Assembly: GCA_943325745.2 (NCBI GenBank)
Contig: CALPQP020000020.1
Coordinates: 1-10,463 of the forward strand
Direction: 5' to 3'
Length of the DNA stretch: 10,463 nucleotides
Source: Gulosibacter massiliensis
GTDB lineage: Bacteria > Actinomycetota > Actinomycetes > Actinomycetales > Microbacteriaceae
Made by a program: the position numbers and the translations under genes. Every line of letters begins with the position of its first letter. Positions within the stretch are counted from its first letter, which is position 1. Under the pieces are notes generated by a model that did not search any database, had not been told where the DNA came from, and worked only from the letters and a program-made list of their open reading frames with translations. This document shows positions 1-7,281 of this stretch, one piece after another.

Positions 1-692
1 CGTTTTCGTTCAGCGCCGCCGAGTTGTCGCTGTTGACTGCGGCGAGCGCCGTGTGGAGTGAAAGCGCGCATTCGGTCGAAGCGAGCGAAGCACGACTGCG
101 ATTGTTGGCGGCGGATGGTATCGATTCCGCAGCGGCAAGCCTGGCTCCGCGCATCGACACTCACGACACGGCATATCCCGCGGTCTCAGAGGCGATTCAC
201 AAGAATCTGGTCGTCCGGTTCCCGTATCTCAAACCCGGTCAAGCGAAATACGAGGTTCGAACCATGACCCCTCTGTCCGTCGTCAACTATGACGGCCGGT
301 GGCACCTACTCGCGTTTGATCACGATCGGGGCGCTGAGCGGACCTTCCTTCTAAGGCGAATAGTGGGAAAGGTTTTATCAGTTTCGAACGCGTCACCGGC
401 TCAGAAACCGGACACGCGTGCAGCGGGACTGTTCGTGGAACACCTCCACGAACTCTGGGATTCGCTTCACGCAACGATTCGGGTGACGCCGGGAACAAAG
501 GCATCGGTTGCTCTCGCGAACCGCCGAAGCACCACAATCAAGGGAGACATCTACACGGTTCACTATCTCGACGAGGCGGTTCTTGCCGACGAACTCTGCG
601 AATATGGGGCCGAAGCGATTGTGTTGTCACCGCCGTCGCTGCGGGACGCCGTCGTCGCACGACTCGAACGGCTGGTGAGCGACCATGGCTAG
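1..692 (+). CDS. pafB: PafB, WYL-domain subunit of DNA-damage activator PafBC (5' partial)
   Basis: C-terminal 230 codons of PafB. The reading frame is open from position 3 to the window edge, and the residues before the first in-frame TTG (FSFSAAE...) already fit the family, so the gene begins outside the window and the N-terminal helix-turn-helix is missing. What remains is the WYL domain (VRFPYLKPGQ... then a strand GRWHLLAFDHDRGAERTF) and a C-terminal WCX-type extension ending LVSDHG. The name-giving WYL tripeptide reads WHL here. PafB pairs with PafC to form a transcription factor that activates the LexA-independent DNA-damage regulon in actinobacteria (known for the family). The stop lies inside the pafC start region (8-bp overlap), so the two subunits are almost certainly translationally coupled. 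Identity rests on the domain plus the pafC-tatA-tatC-helY context. Proteasome genes, which precede paf genes in mycobacteria, cannot be assessed. Confidence 0.9.
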   Translation, partial: FSFSAAELSLLTAASAVWSESAHSVEASEARLRLLAADGIDSAAASLAPRIDTHDTAYPAVSEAIHKNLVVRFPYLKPGQAKYEVRTMTPLSVVNYDGRWHLLAFDHDRGAERTFLLRRIVGKVLSVSNASPAQKPDTRAAGLFVEHLHELWDSLHATIRVTPGTKASVALANRRSTTIKGDIYTVHYLDEAVLADELCEYGAEAIVLSPPSLRDAVVARLERLVSDHG

Positions 693-1671
693 ACCAACTG
701 GAGACAGCGCTCGCGACCGTCTCAATCTGTTCCTCGCCATCGTGCCGTTCGTGCTCTTGCGCGGATCGGTCACCGTTGCCGAGGTCGCGAAACAATTCAG
801 CACGACGCCCGAACGTGTTGCCGACGCCGTAAAGACCATCGCGTGTGATGGCGGAGCTAACGAAGCACGCTATAACTTCGACACCGAGCTGTTCAACATC
901 GACTGGGATGAGTTCGAAGAAAACGAGGTCATCATCCTCACAGTTGCCGAGGTGATGCACGTCCCCGCACCGTTCAGCGCGAAGCAGCGCGCGGTGTTCC
1001 TTGCGGGTCTCGAACTGCTCAAGGCGCACCCGTATTACCGACGGATTCCCGAGTTCGACGGACTGGTTGCCAAACTGCGAGGCCCTGATTCGAACGCGGT
1101 CACCGACGCCTTCGCTGTCGAAATCGACGAGAACAACCCCACGGCGAACAGCATCCAGGATGCGATCGAGAAGGGCGTTCGAATCCGCTTCACCTACACG
1201 AACAATCAAGGTGAGCGTGGGGATCGAGATGTTGACCCATACCGCCAGGATTTGGAGGGTGGGCAGCGATACCTCAAGGGCTATTGCCTGCAGCGAGAGG
1301 ACATCCGGACCTTCAACCTCGACAGCATGGAAGACCTGGTGTTGCTCGACACGCCCATCGAACCGCGGTCGATCGACGCCCTGACGCTGACGTCGTCACT
1401 GTTCAGTGAAAGCGAGGACGACCTTCTCGTCGACCTCGTCATCGACCCCGAAGCGTTGCCACTTATCGCGCCCTATTTGCGCCCCGGCGTCAAGCCCGTC
1501 GAGACCGGTGGACGTAAGCGGCTTACGTTGCCGTTCTCGCACGAGGGGACCGCCGTTCGAATGATTAGCGTGCTCTCAGGCATCGCTGCCATCGAAGCAC
1601 CCGCAACTACCCGCTCGGCTGTGTCCGAATTCGCCCGTAACGCTCTCACCGCGTACGCTCAAAACAGCTAG
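685..1671 (+). CDS. pafC: PafC, WYL-domain subunit of DNA-damage activator PafBC
   Basis: 328 aa, normal length for PafC. Residues about 10-55 form a helix-turn-helix region (LLRGSVTVAEVAKQFSTTPE). The WYL domain lies at about 160-220 (IRFTYTNNQGERGDRDVDPY, then QRYLKGYCLQREDIRTFNLD), with the tripeptide as RYL. The WCX-type C-terminal domain runs from about 240 to the end. PafC works with PafB as one regulator that binds promoter DNA and RNA polymerase; the WYL domains are the presumed sensing modules (family knowledge). The ATG at 685 overlaps the end of pafB by 8 bp and has a weak GGTGAG 5 nt upstream, which supports coupled translation. The stop is followed by a 38-nt gap that carries a candidate promoter for tatA. 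Confidence is high because both the sequence and the neighbours fit. Confidence 0.93.
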   Translation: MARPTGDSARDRLNLFLAIVPFVLLRGSVTVAEVAKQFSTTPERVADAVKTIACDGGANEARYNFDTELFNIDWDEFEENEVIILTVAEVMHVPAPFSAKQRAVFLAGLELLKAHPYYRRIPEFDGLVAKLRGPDSNAVTDAFAVEIDENNPTANSIQDAIEKGVRIRFTYTNNQGERGDRDVDPYRQDLEGGQRYLKGYCLQREDIRTFNLDSMEDLVLLDTPIEPRSIDALTLTSSLFSESEDDLLVDLVIDPEALPLIAPYLRPGVKPVETGGRKRLTLPFSHEGTAVRMISVLSGIAAIEAPATTRSAVSEFARNALTAYAQNS

Positions 1672-1678
1672 TCAGCGA

Positions 1679-1684
1679 TAGACT
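1679..1684 (+). promoter_or_regulatory. Candidate -10 element (TAGACT) for tatA
   Basis: TAGACT fits the actinobacterial sigma-A pattern TANNNT and lies 8 nt after the pafC stop. Transcription would start near 1691, giving a leader of about 19 nt that contains the Shine-Dalgarno sequence of tatA. No good -35 is visible at 17-18 bp upstream. The same ATAGRCTGA string occurs after helY, before lnt. The tat genes may therefore be transcribed both from here and by read-through from pafBC. Confidence 0.4.
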
Positions 1685-1697
1685 GACAACACAACGC

Positions 1698-1703
1698 AAG
1701 GAG
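1698..1703 (+). promoter_or_regulatory. Strong ribosome binding site of tatA (AAGGAG)
   Basis: AAGGAG sits 6 nt before the ATG at 1710. This is the best Shine-Dalgarno match on the plus strand of the window and fixes the start of the short tatA gene. Confidence 0.85.
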
Positions 1704-1709
1704 TTCAGC

Positions 1710-1886
1710 ATGCTCGGCAACCTCAACGGATGGCACTTCCTCATCCTTCTCGTCGTCATTCTTCTCGTCTTCGGAGCGCCCAAGCTCCCCGGCCTCGCGA
1801 AAAGCCTCGCCGAGTCGTTGAAGATTTTCCGGAACGAGATGACGTCCCCCAAGGACGACGACTCGAAGAAGACGCCGTCTAAGTAA
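1710..1886 (+). CDS. tatA: TatA, twin-arginine translocase pore subunit
   Basis: A 58-aa protein beginning MLGNLNGWHF and ending KTPSK. It has the TatA layout: a short periplasmic N-terminus, one membrane helix (FLILLVVILLVFG, residues 10-22), the hinge FGAPKLPGLA (21-30), an amphipathic helix (AKSLAESLKIFRNEM, 30-44), and a charged tail rich in D and K. TatA oligomers form the variable-size passage for folded proteins exported by the Tat pathway in the cytoplasmic membrane. The start is supported by AAGGAG 6 nt upstream, and tatC follows after 2 nt. The length and the GxHFLI...LLVFGAPKLP pattern separate it from TatB, which tends to be longer; no tatB is seen here. The gene is shorter than many ORF cut-offs and is easily missed. 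Confidence 0.96.
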   Translation: MLGNLNGWHFLILLVVILLVFGAPKLPGLAKSLAESLKIFRNEMTSPKDDDSKKTPSK

Positions 1887-1888
1887 CA

Positions 1889-2653
1889 ATGGCTCGAAAC
1901 TCCGAGAGGCGCATGTCGCTCGGCCAGCATCTCGTCGAGTTTCGAGGTCGGCTCGTCAAGGCGGCACTGGCAATCGCCGCTGCATCCGTGGGCGGATTCT
2001 TTGTCGCCGATTTCGTCTGGTCATTGCTCGCCGCACCGCTCATTGACGTCGCGGACGACAGCGGGCGCATTGCGCAGATCAACTACACGTCAATTTCCGA
2101 AGCGTTTGATACCAAAATTGCCATCGCCTTGACCGTTGGTATCGTCGCCTCGAGCCCGATCTGGCTGTGGCAAATCTGGTCGTTCATCACGCCGGCGCTC
2201 GTGCGACGCGAAAAACGTTTCGCGTTCGGATTCCTACTCACCGCGATTCCGCTCTTCCTGCTCGGTTGCGGCACCGGCTGGTGGCTGTTTCCGCACGTCG
2301 TCGAATTGATGACCAGCTTTGCGCCAGAGGGATCGACCACGCTGTTGACCGCCAAGTACTACCTGGACTTCTCGATCAAATTCGTGATTGCGATTGGAAT
2401 CGGTTTCGTTCTTCCCGTATTCCTCGTTCTGCTCAACTTCACGGGAGTGCTCTCGGCTAAATCCATCATCAAGGGTTGGCGGTGGGCCGTCGTCGGCGTC
2501 ACGGCGTTCACAGCGCTGGCAACCCCTGCCGCTGACGTCATCTCGATGTTCTTGCTTGCAATACCGATGTTGGGTTTGTACTTCCTCGCCGCCTTCATCG
2601 CGTGGATTCATGACAAGCGCCAGGCCACAAAAGCGGCCAAGGCCGTCGCCTGA
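1889..2653 (+). CDS. tatC: TatC, twin-arginine signal-peptide receptor
   Basis: 254 aa with the six membrane segments of TatC. The N-terminal cytoplasmic motif MSLGQHLVEFRGRL (residues 9-22) matches the family motif HLxELRxRL, and E17 and R19 are retained. The first cytoplasmic loop has FITPALVRREKR (99-110), keeping the Glu (E108) equivalent to E. coli E103; both glutamates are part of the twin-arginine recognition site (family knowledge). The C-terminal part ATPAADVISMFLLAIPMLGLY is typical. The polar Glu of E. coli TM4 (FEVP) is replaced by a hydrophobic residue (GFVLPVF, V174). The start lies 2 nt after the tatA stop with no clear Shine-Dalgarno, so translation is probably coupled to tatA; an ATG at 1913 just before the motif is a less likely alternative. 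The stop TGA shares one base with the helY start. Confidence 0.96.
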   Translation: MARNSERRMSLGQHLVEFRGRLVKAALAIAAASVGGFFVADFVWSLLAAPLIDVADDSGRIAQINYTSISEAFDTKIAIALTVGIVASSPIWLWQIWSFITPALVRREKRFAFGFLLTAIPLFLLGCGTGWWLFPHVVELMTSFAPEGSTTLLTAKYYLDFSIKFVIAIGIGFVLPVFLVLLNFTGVLSAKSIIKGWRWAVVGVTAFTALATPAADVISMFLLAIPMLGLYFLAAFIAWIHDKRQATKAAKAVA

Positions 2654-5043
2654 TGGGCGTCACCCTCGACGAATTCCGCCGCTCGCAACCGTTCCCGCTC
2701 GACTCCTTTCAAGTCAAGGCGTGCGAATCTCTCGACAAGGGGAGAGGAGTGCTCGTGGCGGCGCCAACCGGCGCGGGCAAAACGATAATTGCCGACTACG
2801 CGGTGTATCTGTCGCAACAGACGATGACCGACAAAACGTTCTACACGACGCCCATGAAGGCGCTGTCGAACCAGAAATTCCAGGACCTGCAGGCCATCTA
2901 CGGCGTCGACGAGGTCGGGCTCTTGACGGGCGACACGAGCATCAATCCGAGGGCGCGCATCGTCATCATGACGACCGAGGTCTTGCGCAACATGCTGTAC
3001 GCCCAGAGCGACCTGTTGACAGACCTTCGGTTCGTCGTCATGGACGAGGTGCACTATCTGGCCGACAAGTTCCGCGGACCCGTCTGGGAAGAAGTCATCC
3101 TTCACCTACCCCAAGACGTGTCGATCGTGTCGCTGTCGGCCACCGTGTCGAACGCCGAGGAATTCGGGGAGTGGCTTGCCGCCGTTCGCGGCCGCACCGA
3201 CATCATCGTCTCAGAGGAACGACCCGTGCCGTTGTTTCAGCACGTGTATGCCCGCGGAGAGCTCTACGAACTGTTCGAGCCGGGCGGCGAGTTTCAGAAC
3301 CCACCGCGAATCCACCGTGACGTGCAGAGCCTCGGGCGCGGGCAACAACGATTTGGCGGACCGCAATCGGGCGGCCACGGTCGTCGTTCGTTCCCGCGAA
3401 ACCGTGCCCGGCCGGGTGATGCTCGCGAGCGCCGTTCGGCTCCGGTCGACATCGCGTCGGTCCTCGACGACCACACGATGCTTCCCGCCATTTTCTTCAT
3501 CTTTTCCCGCAAAGGCTGCGAGAACGCGGTTCGCGACGTATTGTTCTCGGGCGAGGTCTTGACGACCATCGAGGAACGCGACGAGATTCGCTCGGTCATC
3601 GAAAATCGCACCGCGCACTTGTCCGGGGAAGACCTGTCGTCGCTCGGATTTCACGAATGGGAAGACTCGCTCTTGGCCGGTGTCGCCTCACACCACGCCG
3701 GGTTGATCCCTGTGTTCAAGGAGATCGTGGAACACCTGTTCCGCCGCAAGCTCGTCAAACTGGTTTTTGCGACGGAAACACTCGCGCTGGGAATCAACAT
3801 GCCCGCCCGGAGCGTAGTTCTCGAAAAGATGGACAAGTACAACGGCGAATCTCGTGTCGCAATCACGCCGGGGGAGTACACCCAATTGACCGGCCGCGCC
3901 GGTCGGCGCGGAATCGACGTCGAGGGACACTCCGTCATCGTCTGGCGGGATGGCATGAACCCGCACGCGCTCGGCATGCTCGCGTCTCGCCGCTCGTATC
4001 CGTTGTATTCGAGTTTCGTGCCGACCTACAATATGGCGGTCAACCTCATCGAACGCTATGGGCGTAATGCGGCGCGCGAAATCCTCGAACAGTCGTTTGC
4101 GCAGTTCCAGGCCGACCGGGCCGTGGTGGACCTGTCAGTAACGGTCAGACAGAGCCAAAAGTCGCTCGCCGAGTATTCCGAGGCGATGGACTGCCACCTG
4201 GGGGACTTCCGAGAGTATTCGAAGATTCGCCGCGAACTGACCGACCTCGAAGGCAAAAACGAACGTGGCGGGCACACGCCCCACGCCGTTGCGAAGAAGC
4301 GCGCCGACCACATCGAAAAGTTGCGCGGCCGGATGCGGAAACACTCGTGCCACCCGTGCCCCGATCGCGAAAAACATGCGCGCTGGGGCGAGCGGTTTTG
4401 GAAACTGCAGAGCCAGACGGATCGCATCGCGAACCAGATCAAGAACAAGACCGGCGCCATCGCGAGCGTTTTCGACCGAGTGTGCCGGGTTCTGCACGCT
4501 CACGGCTATCTAGTTCAGGACGGCGATGACTACACCCTGACGGACGCCGGAGCGGCGCTCAAGCGCATATACGGCGAGCGTGACCTTCTCATCGCCGAGT
4601 GTCTGCGCGCTGGGCTCTGGGAGGGGCTGGACGGCCCGCTTCTCGCCGCCGCCCTCTCGACGGTCATGTACGAATCCCGTCGCGATGACGACAACAACAT
4701 CAACATGCGAATCCCCAAAGGTTCATTCAGCGACGTCACGACGGCGATGGAGCGCATTTGGGATTCCCTGAGCAACGCCGAGACCGCTGAAGACCTCGAG
4801 ATCACGCCACCCCTTGCGTTCGGACTCGCGCTCGGAATTCAGCGCTGGGCCAAGGGTCAACGGCTCGATGACGTTCTTCGCGAGTGCGGGCTTGCCGGTG
4901 GGGACTTTGTTCGCTGGGCCAAACAGGTCGTCGACTCGCTCGACCAGATTTCGCACGTCGCCGAACCCGCACTGGCCGCGATTGCCCGTGACGCTATCCC
5001 GCTCATTCGTCGGGGTATCGTCGCCGATTCGGCAACGCTGTAG
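2653..5043 (+). CDS. helY: HelY, Ski2-like DEVH-box ATP-dependent helicase
   Basis: 796 aa superfamily-2 helicase of the Ski2/Mtr4 type. Walker A APTGAGKT is at 37-44, motif Ia TTPMKALSNQKF follows near 65-75, DEVH is at 131-134, SAT at 162-164, the second RecA domain starts near IFFIFSRKGCENAV, motif V is FATETLALGINMPARSV, and motif VI QLTGRAGRRG is at 411-420. Between the RecA domains is a Gly/Arg-rich low-complexity linker (about 215-268). A C-terminal DSHCT-like domain ends the protein (GGDFVRWAKQVVDSLDQISH). A possible metal-binding patch, H564-S-C566-HP-C569 with H575, lies in the stalk region. The family unwinds RNA or DNA 3' to 5', but the substrate in actinobacteria is not settled. 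It is shorter than mycobacterial HelY (about 900 aa). It overlaps the tatC stop by 1 bp, so it belongs to the paf-tat transcript. Confidence 0.93.
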   Translation: MGVTLDEFRRSQPFPLDSFQVKACESLDKGRGVLVAAPTGAGKTIIADYAVYLSQQTMTDKTFYTTPMKALSNQKFQDLQAIYGVDEVGLLTGDTSINPRARIVIMTTEVLRNMLYAQSDLLTDLRFVVMDEVHYLADKFRGPVWEEVILHLPQDVSIVSLSATVSNAEEFGEWLAAVRGRTDIIVSEERPVPLFQHVYARGELYELFEPGGEFQNPPRIHRDVQSLGRGQQRFGGPQSGGHGRRSFPRNRARPGDARERRSAPVDIASVLDDHTMLPAIFFIFSRKGCENAVRDVLFSGEVLTTIEERDEIRSVIENRTAHLSGEDLSSLGFHEWEDSLLAGVASHHAGLIPVFKEIVEHLFRRKLVKLVFATETLALGINMPARSVVLEKMDKYNGESRVAITPGEYTQLTGRAGRRGIDVEGHSVIVWRDGMNPHALGMLASRRSYPLYSSFVPTYNMAVNLIERYGRNAAREILEQSFAQFQADRAVVDLSVTVRQSQKSLAEYSEAMDCHLGDFREYSKIRRELTDLEGKNERGGHTPHAVAKKRADHIEKLRGRMRKHSCHPCPDREKHARWGERFWKLQSQTDRIANQIKNKTGAIASVFDRVCRVLHAHGYLVQDGDDYTLTDAGAALKRIYGERDLLIAECLRAGLWEGLDGPLLAAALSTVMYESRRDDDNNINMRIPKGSFSDVTTAMERIWDSLSNAETAEDLEITPPLAFGLALGIQRWAKGQRLDDVLRECGLAGGDFVRWAKQVVDSLDQISHVAEPALAAIARDAIPLIRRGIVADSATL

Positions 5044-5047
5044 CGAA

Positions 5048-5053
5048 TAGGCT
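5048..5053 (+). promoter_or_regulatory. Candidate leaderless -10 element (TAGGCT) for lnt
   Basis: TAGGCT fits TANNNT and ends exactly 6 nt before the GTG at 5060, the spacing that puts +1 on the start codon. It sits 5 nt after the helY stop. No Shine-Dalgarno sequence precedes the GTG, which agrees with a leaderless message. The -35 region is not recognisable. Confidence 0.5.
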
Positions 5054-5059
5054 GAACCA

Positions 5060-6562
5060 GTGAAAACCTTCGTCCTCCGACTCGTTCAAGCAGGATTCGG
5101 CGCATTCATCGCGAGCCTTGCATTCCCTCAGCCAGGAATCTGGCCGCTCCTGTTCGTCGGCGTCCCACTCATGGTGTTCGCTTTCCGTCGCGTGACGATC
5201 GGGCAATCAATCATTCTCGGCGCTGTCACGGGATTTGTGTATTACGGAGCCGTTGCGAAATGGGTATCCGGCTATCTCGGGCTCGCTCCGTGGCTCGGAC
5301 TCGTCGGCCTGCAAACCGTCTTGTTCGCGGTCGGTGGAATCGCGATTGGTGCGGCCTGGCGCGGGGTCGACACCCTGAACCTTCAGCGCGTTTCTGGGCG
5401 TCTGCTCGGTGGTTTCTTCGTCGCGGCGGCGTGGGTCGCCCGGGAAGCCATCGCGGCACAGTTCCCGTGGGGGGGCTTCGGGTGGGCTCGAGTTAGCCAC
5501 GGGCTCGCCGATACGCCGTTTCGCTACCTCGCGACGCTTTTCGGCTTGACCGGTGCCAGTGCCGTCATCGTCCTCGTGGTCGTCGCCTACGTTCTGACCT
5601 GGCAAAATGTGTCGATTCTCAAGGGAAAAGCCCTCCACCTGTCGGCAATCACCGCCGGTTTACTCGCGCTGTTGCCTTTCCCGTACCTGCTTCTCGCGTC
5701 AGCACCATCCGGCTCGGTGCGCGTCGCCGCCGTTCAAGGAAATAGCGATTCGGCGCTCTTCACGGGCGCGCGGCAGGGTGACGCCATCGCGAAACACGTC
5801 GCCGCCATGAACGCGGCAAACATTGGCACGGTCGACGCCGTGATTTGGCCAGAGAACGCGATGGATATCGATCCACTTCGATGGCCCGAAGCGGCGGCGC
5901 TAGCCGACAGCATCTCGCTCGCAACGAACGCACCCTTCATTTTCGGAACGATCACCGAGCAAGGTGATGAAACCTTCAACTCAGTGTTGAAGTGGCAAGC
6001 GGGAGAGGGGGCCGTCGACCAATACGACAAGGTTCACCCCGTTCCCTTCGCGGAATACCTGCCCAACCGAGACTTCTTCTACCCGCTCGCTCCGTCCATG
6101 TTCGACATGGTGCCTCGCGACTACACACGTGGTACTCGCGACCCGGTCATGACCGCGGGGGGCGCCATCGCGGGAATCGCCATCTGCTACGACATCGTCG
6201 ACGACGCACTGTTCCGCCAAATGCTCGCCGCGAACGCCAACGTCATCTTTGCTCCGACCAACAATTCGGATTTCGGTCGAACAGACGAGAGCATCCAGCA
6301 ACTCGGGATTGCGCGCATGCGCGCCGTTGAGACGGGTCGATCGGTCGTCAATGTGTCGACTGTGGGCGTCAGTGCCGTAATCGCGCCGGACGGTAGTGAC
6401 ATCGATCGACTCGAACCGTTCACGGCCGGCGTGATGGTTGCTGACGTCCCGTTGTCGACCGTAGTGACTCCGGCGAGCATCATCGGGCTCCCGTTGGAGT
6501 GGGCACTCATCATCATGGGGCTCGTGCCGATCATCGGATTACGCCGGACGCGTGGCGAGTGA
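5060..6562 (+). CDS. lnt: Lnt, apolipoprotein N-acyltransferase
   Basis: 500 aa. The first about 220 residues hold several membrane helices (starting FVLRLVQAGFGAFIASLAF), followed by an extracytoplasmic nitrilase-type domain and a final membrane helix at about 470-493. The catalytic triad is complete: E265 in VIWPENAMD, K324 in YDKVHPVPFAEYLP, and C376 in AICYDIVDD; the E. coli triad is E267/K335/C387. The enzyme moves an acyl chain from a phospholipid to the N-terminal cysteine of signal-peptidase-processed lipoproteins in the membrane. The GTG start is chosen because it begins the first membrane segment correctly and has a -10-like TAGGCT at leaderless spacing. The stop overlaps the ppm start by 4 bp (GTGA). 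In M. tuberculosis Lnt and Ppm are fused in one protein; here they are separate, overlapping genes. Confidence 0.95.
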   Translation: MKTFVLRLVQAGFGAFIASLAFPQPGIWPLLFVGVPLMVFAFRRVTIGQSIILGAVTGFVYYGAVAKWVSGYLGLAPWLGLVGLQTVLFAVGGIAIGAAWRGVDTLNLQRVSGRLLGGFFVAAAWVAREAIAAQFPWGGFGWARVSHGLADTPFRYLATLFGLTGASAVIVLVVVAYVLTWQNVSILKGKALHLSAITAGLLALLPFPYLLLASAPSGSVRVAAVQGNSDSALFTGARQGDAIAKHVAAMNAANIGTVDAVIWPENAMDIDPLRWPEAAALADSISLATNAPFIFGTITEQGDETFNSVLKWQAGEGAVDQYDKVHPVPFAEYLPNRDFFYPLAPSMFDMVPRDYTRGTRDPVMTAGGAIAGIAICYDIVDDALFRQMLAANANVIFAPTNNSDFGRTDESIQQLGIARMRAVETGRSVVNVSTVGVSAVIAPDGSDIDRLEPFTAGVMVADVPLSTVVTPASIIGLPLEWALIIMGLVPIIGLRRTRGE

Positions 6563-7281
6563 GTGACGCGCTCGTTATCGTTCCGACATTCAACGAGAGC
6601 GAATCGCTCAACGCCGTTCTGGACCGAATCCGCGTAGCGTCGCCAGACATCGATGTTCTCGTTGTCGACGACAATTCGCCAGACGGAACGGGGACCATCG
6701 CCGATACCTACGCCTCGAAGAACCCCCGCGTCCACGTTCTTCATCGTGACCGCAAGACCGGGCTCGGGCCGGCGTACATCGCGGGGTTTCGGTGGGCGTT
6801 CGCGCGCGATTACGAGTGGGTCGTCGAAATTGATGCCGACGGTTCACACGACCCCGCTGTCATCCCGACACTATTGGGAATTGCACGCGGCGTCACCGCC
6901 GATCTCGTCATCGGATCTCGGTGGGTTCGCGGCGGTCGGGTGGACGGTTGGAGCGTCGCCCGCCAAACAATTTCTCGCGCGGGAAACTCCTACGCCCGAT
7001 GGGCGCTTCGGTCGGACATCAGGGACATGACCGCGGGTTTTCGCGTTATCCGAGTCGAGAAACTTCGCCACCTACACCTCGAAACCATCGCGTCGAGTGG
7101 CTATTGTTTCCAAATCGAAATCGCCGACCGTGTTGACGCCGACGGAGGAACGATCATCGAACACCCGATTACGTTCATCGAACGCGCATCGGGTACATCA
7201 AAAATGCACCTCGGAATCGTGGTCGAGGCGTTCGCCCGAATCACTGGCTGGGGCGTCGGTCGCTGGTTTCTCGGCCGTTAG
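6559..7281 (+). CDS. ppm1: Polyprenol-phosphate mannose synthase (Ppm/DPM1-type GT2)
   Basis: 240-aa single-domain family-2 glycosyltransferase with no membrane segment. Motifs: VPTFNE (8-13), DDNSPDGT (37-44), EIDADGSHDP with the metal-binding D92xD94, GSRWVRGG, DMTAGFRVIR, and SSGYCFQIEI. It transfers mannose from GDP-mannose to polyprenyl phosphate on the cytoplasmic face, making the donor used by membrane mannosyltransferases for lipoglycans and protein O-mannosylation (family knowledge). I chose the GTG at 6559, which forms a GTGA overlap with the lnt stop and gives MSDALVIVPTFNE, a normal family N-terminus. An earlier in-frame GTG at 6499 would add about 20 non-conserved residues inside lnt. 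The end overlaps the convergent rbpA stop by 4 bp. The symbol follows the mycobacterial name; dpm1 is also used. The sequence cannot exclude a different hexose. Confidence 0.9.
   Translation: MSDALVIVPTFNESESLNAVLDRIRVASPDIDVLVVDDNSPDGTGTIADTYASKNPRVHVLHRDRKTGLGPAYIAGFRWAFARDYEWVVEIDADGSHDPAVIPTLLGIARGVTADLVIGSRWVRGGRVDGWSVARQTISRAGNSYARWALRSDIRDMTAGFRVIRVEKLRHLHLETIASSGYCFQIEIADRVDADGGTIIEHPITFIERASGTSKMHLGIVVEAFARITGWGVGRWFLGR

Noticed and set aside
24..26. TTG as the start of pafB
   Set aside because: The frame stays open to the window edge and the preceding residues fit the family, so the gene is cut by the window rather than starting here.
538..1209. 223-codon open frame on the minus strand opposite pafBC
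   Set aside because: It is antisense to well-supported genes, rich in Arg/Val repeats and without any recognisable motif.
2388..3320. Long 310-codon open frame on the plus strand
   Set aside because: It overlaps tatC and helY in another frame, is Arg/Ser/Pro-rich and has no domain pattern; a shadow of high-GC codon use.
6499..6501. Upstream in-frame GTG as the start of ppm
   Set aside because: It would add about 20 residues (GTHHHGARADH...) unlike the family and lies well inside lnt; the GTG at 6559 gives a normal N-terminus and a GTGA overlap.
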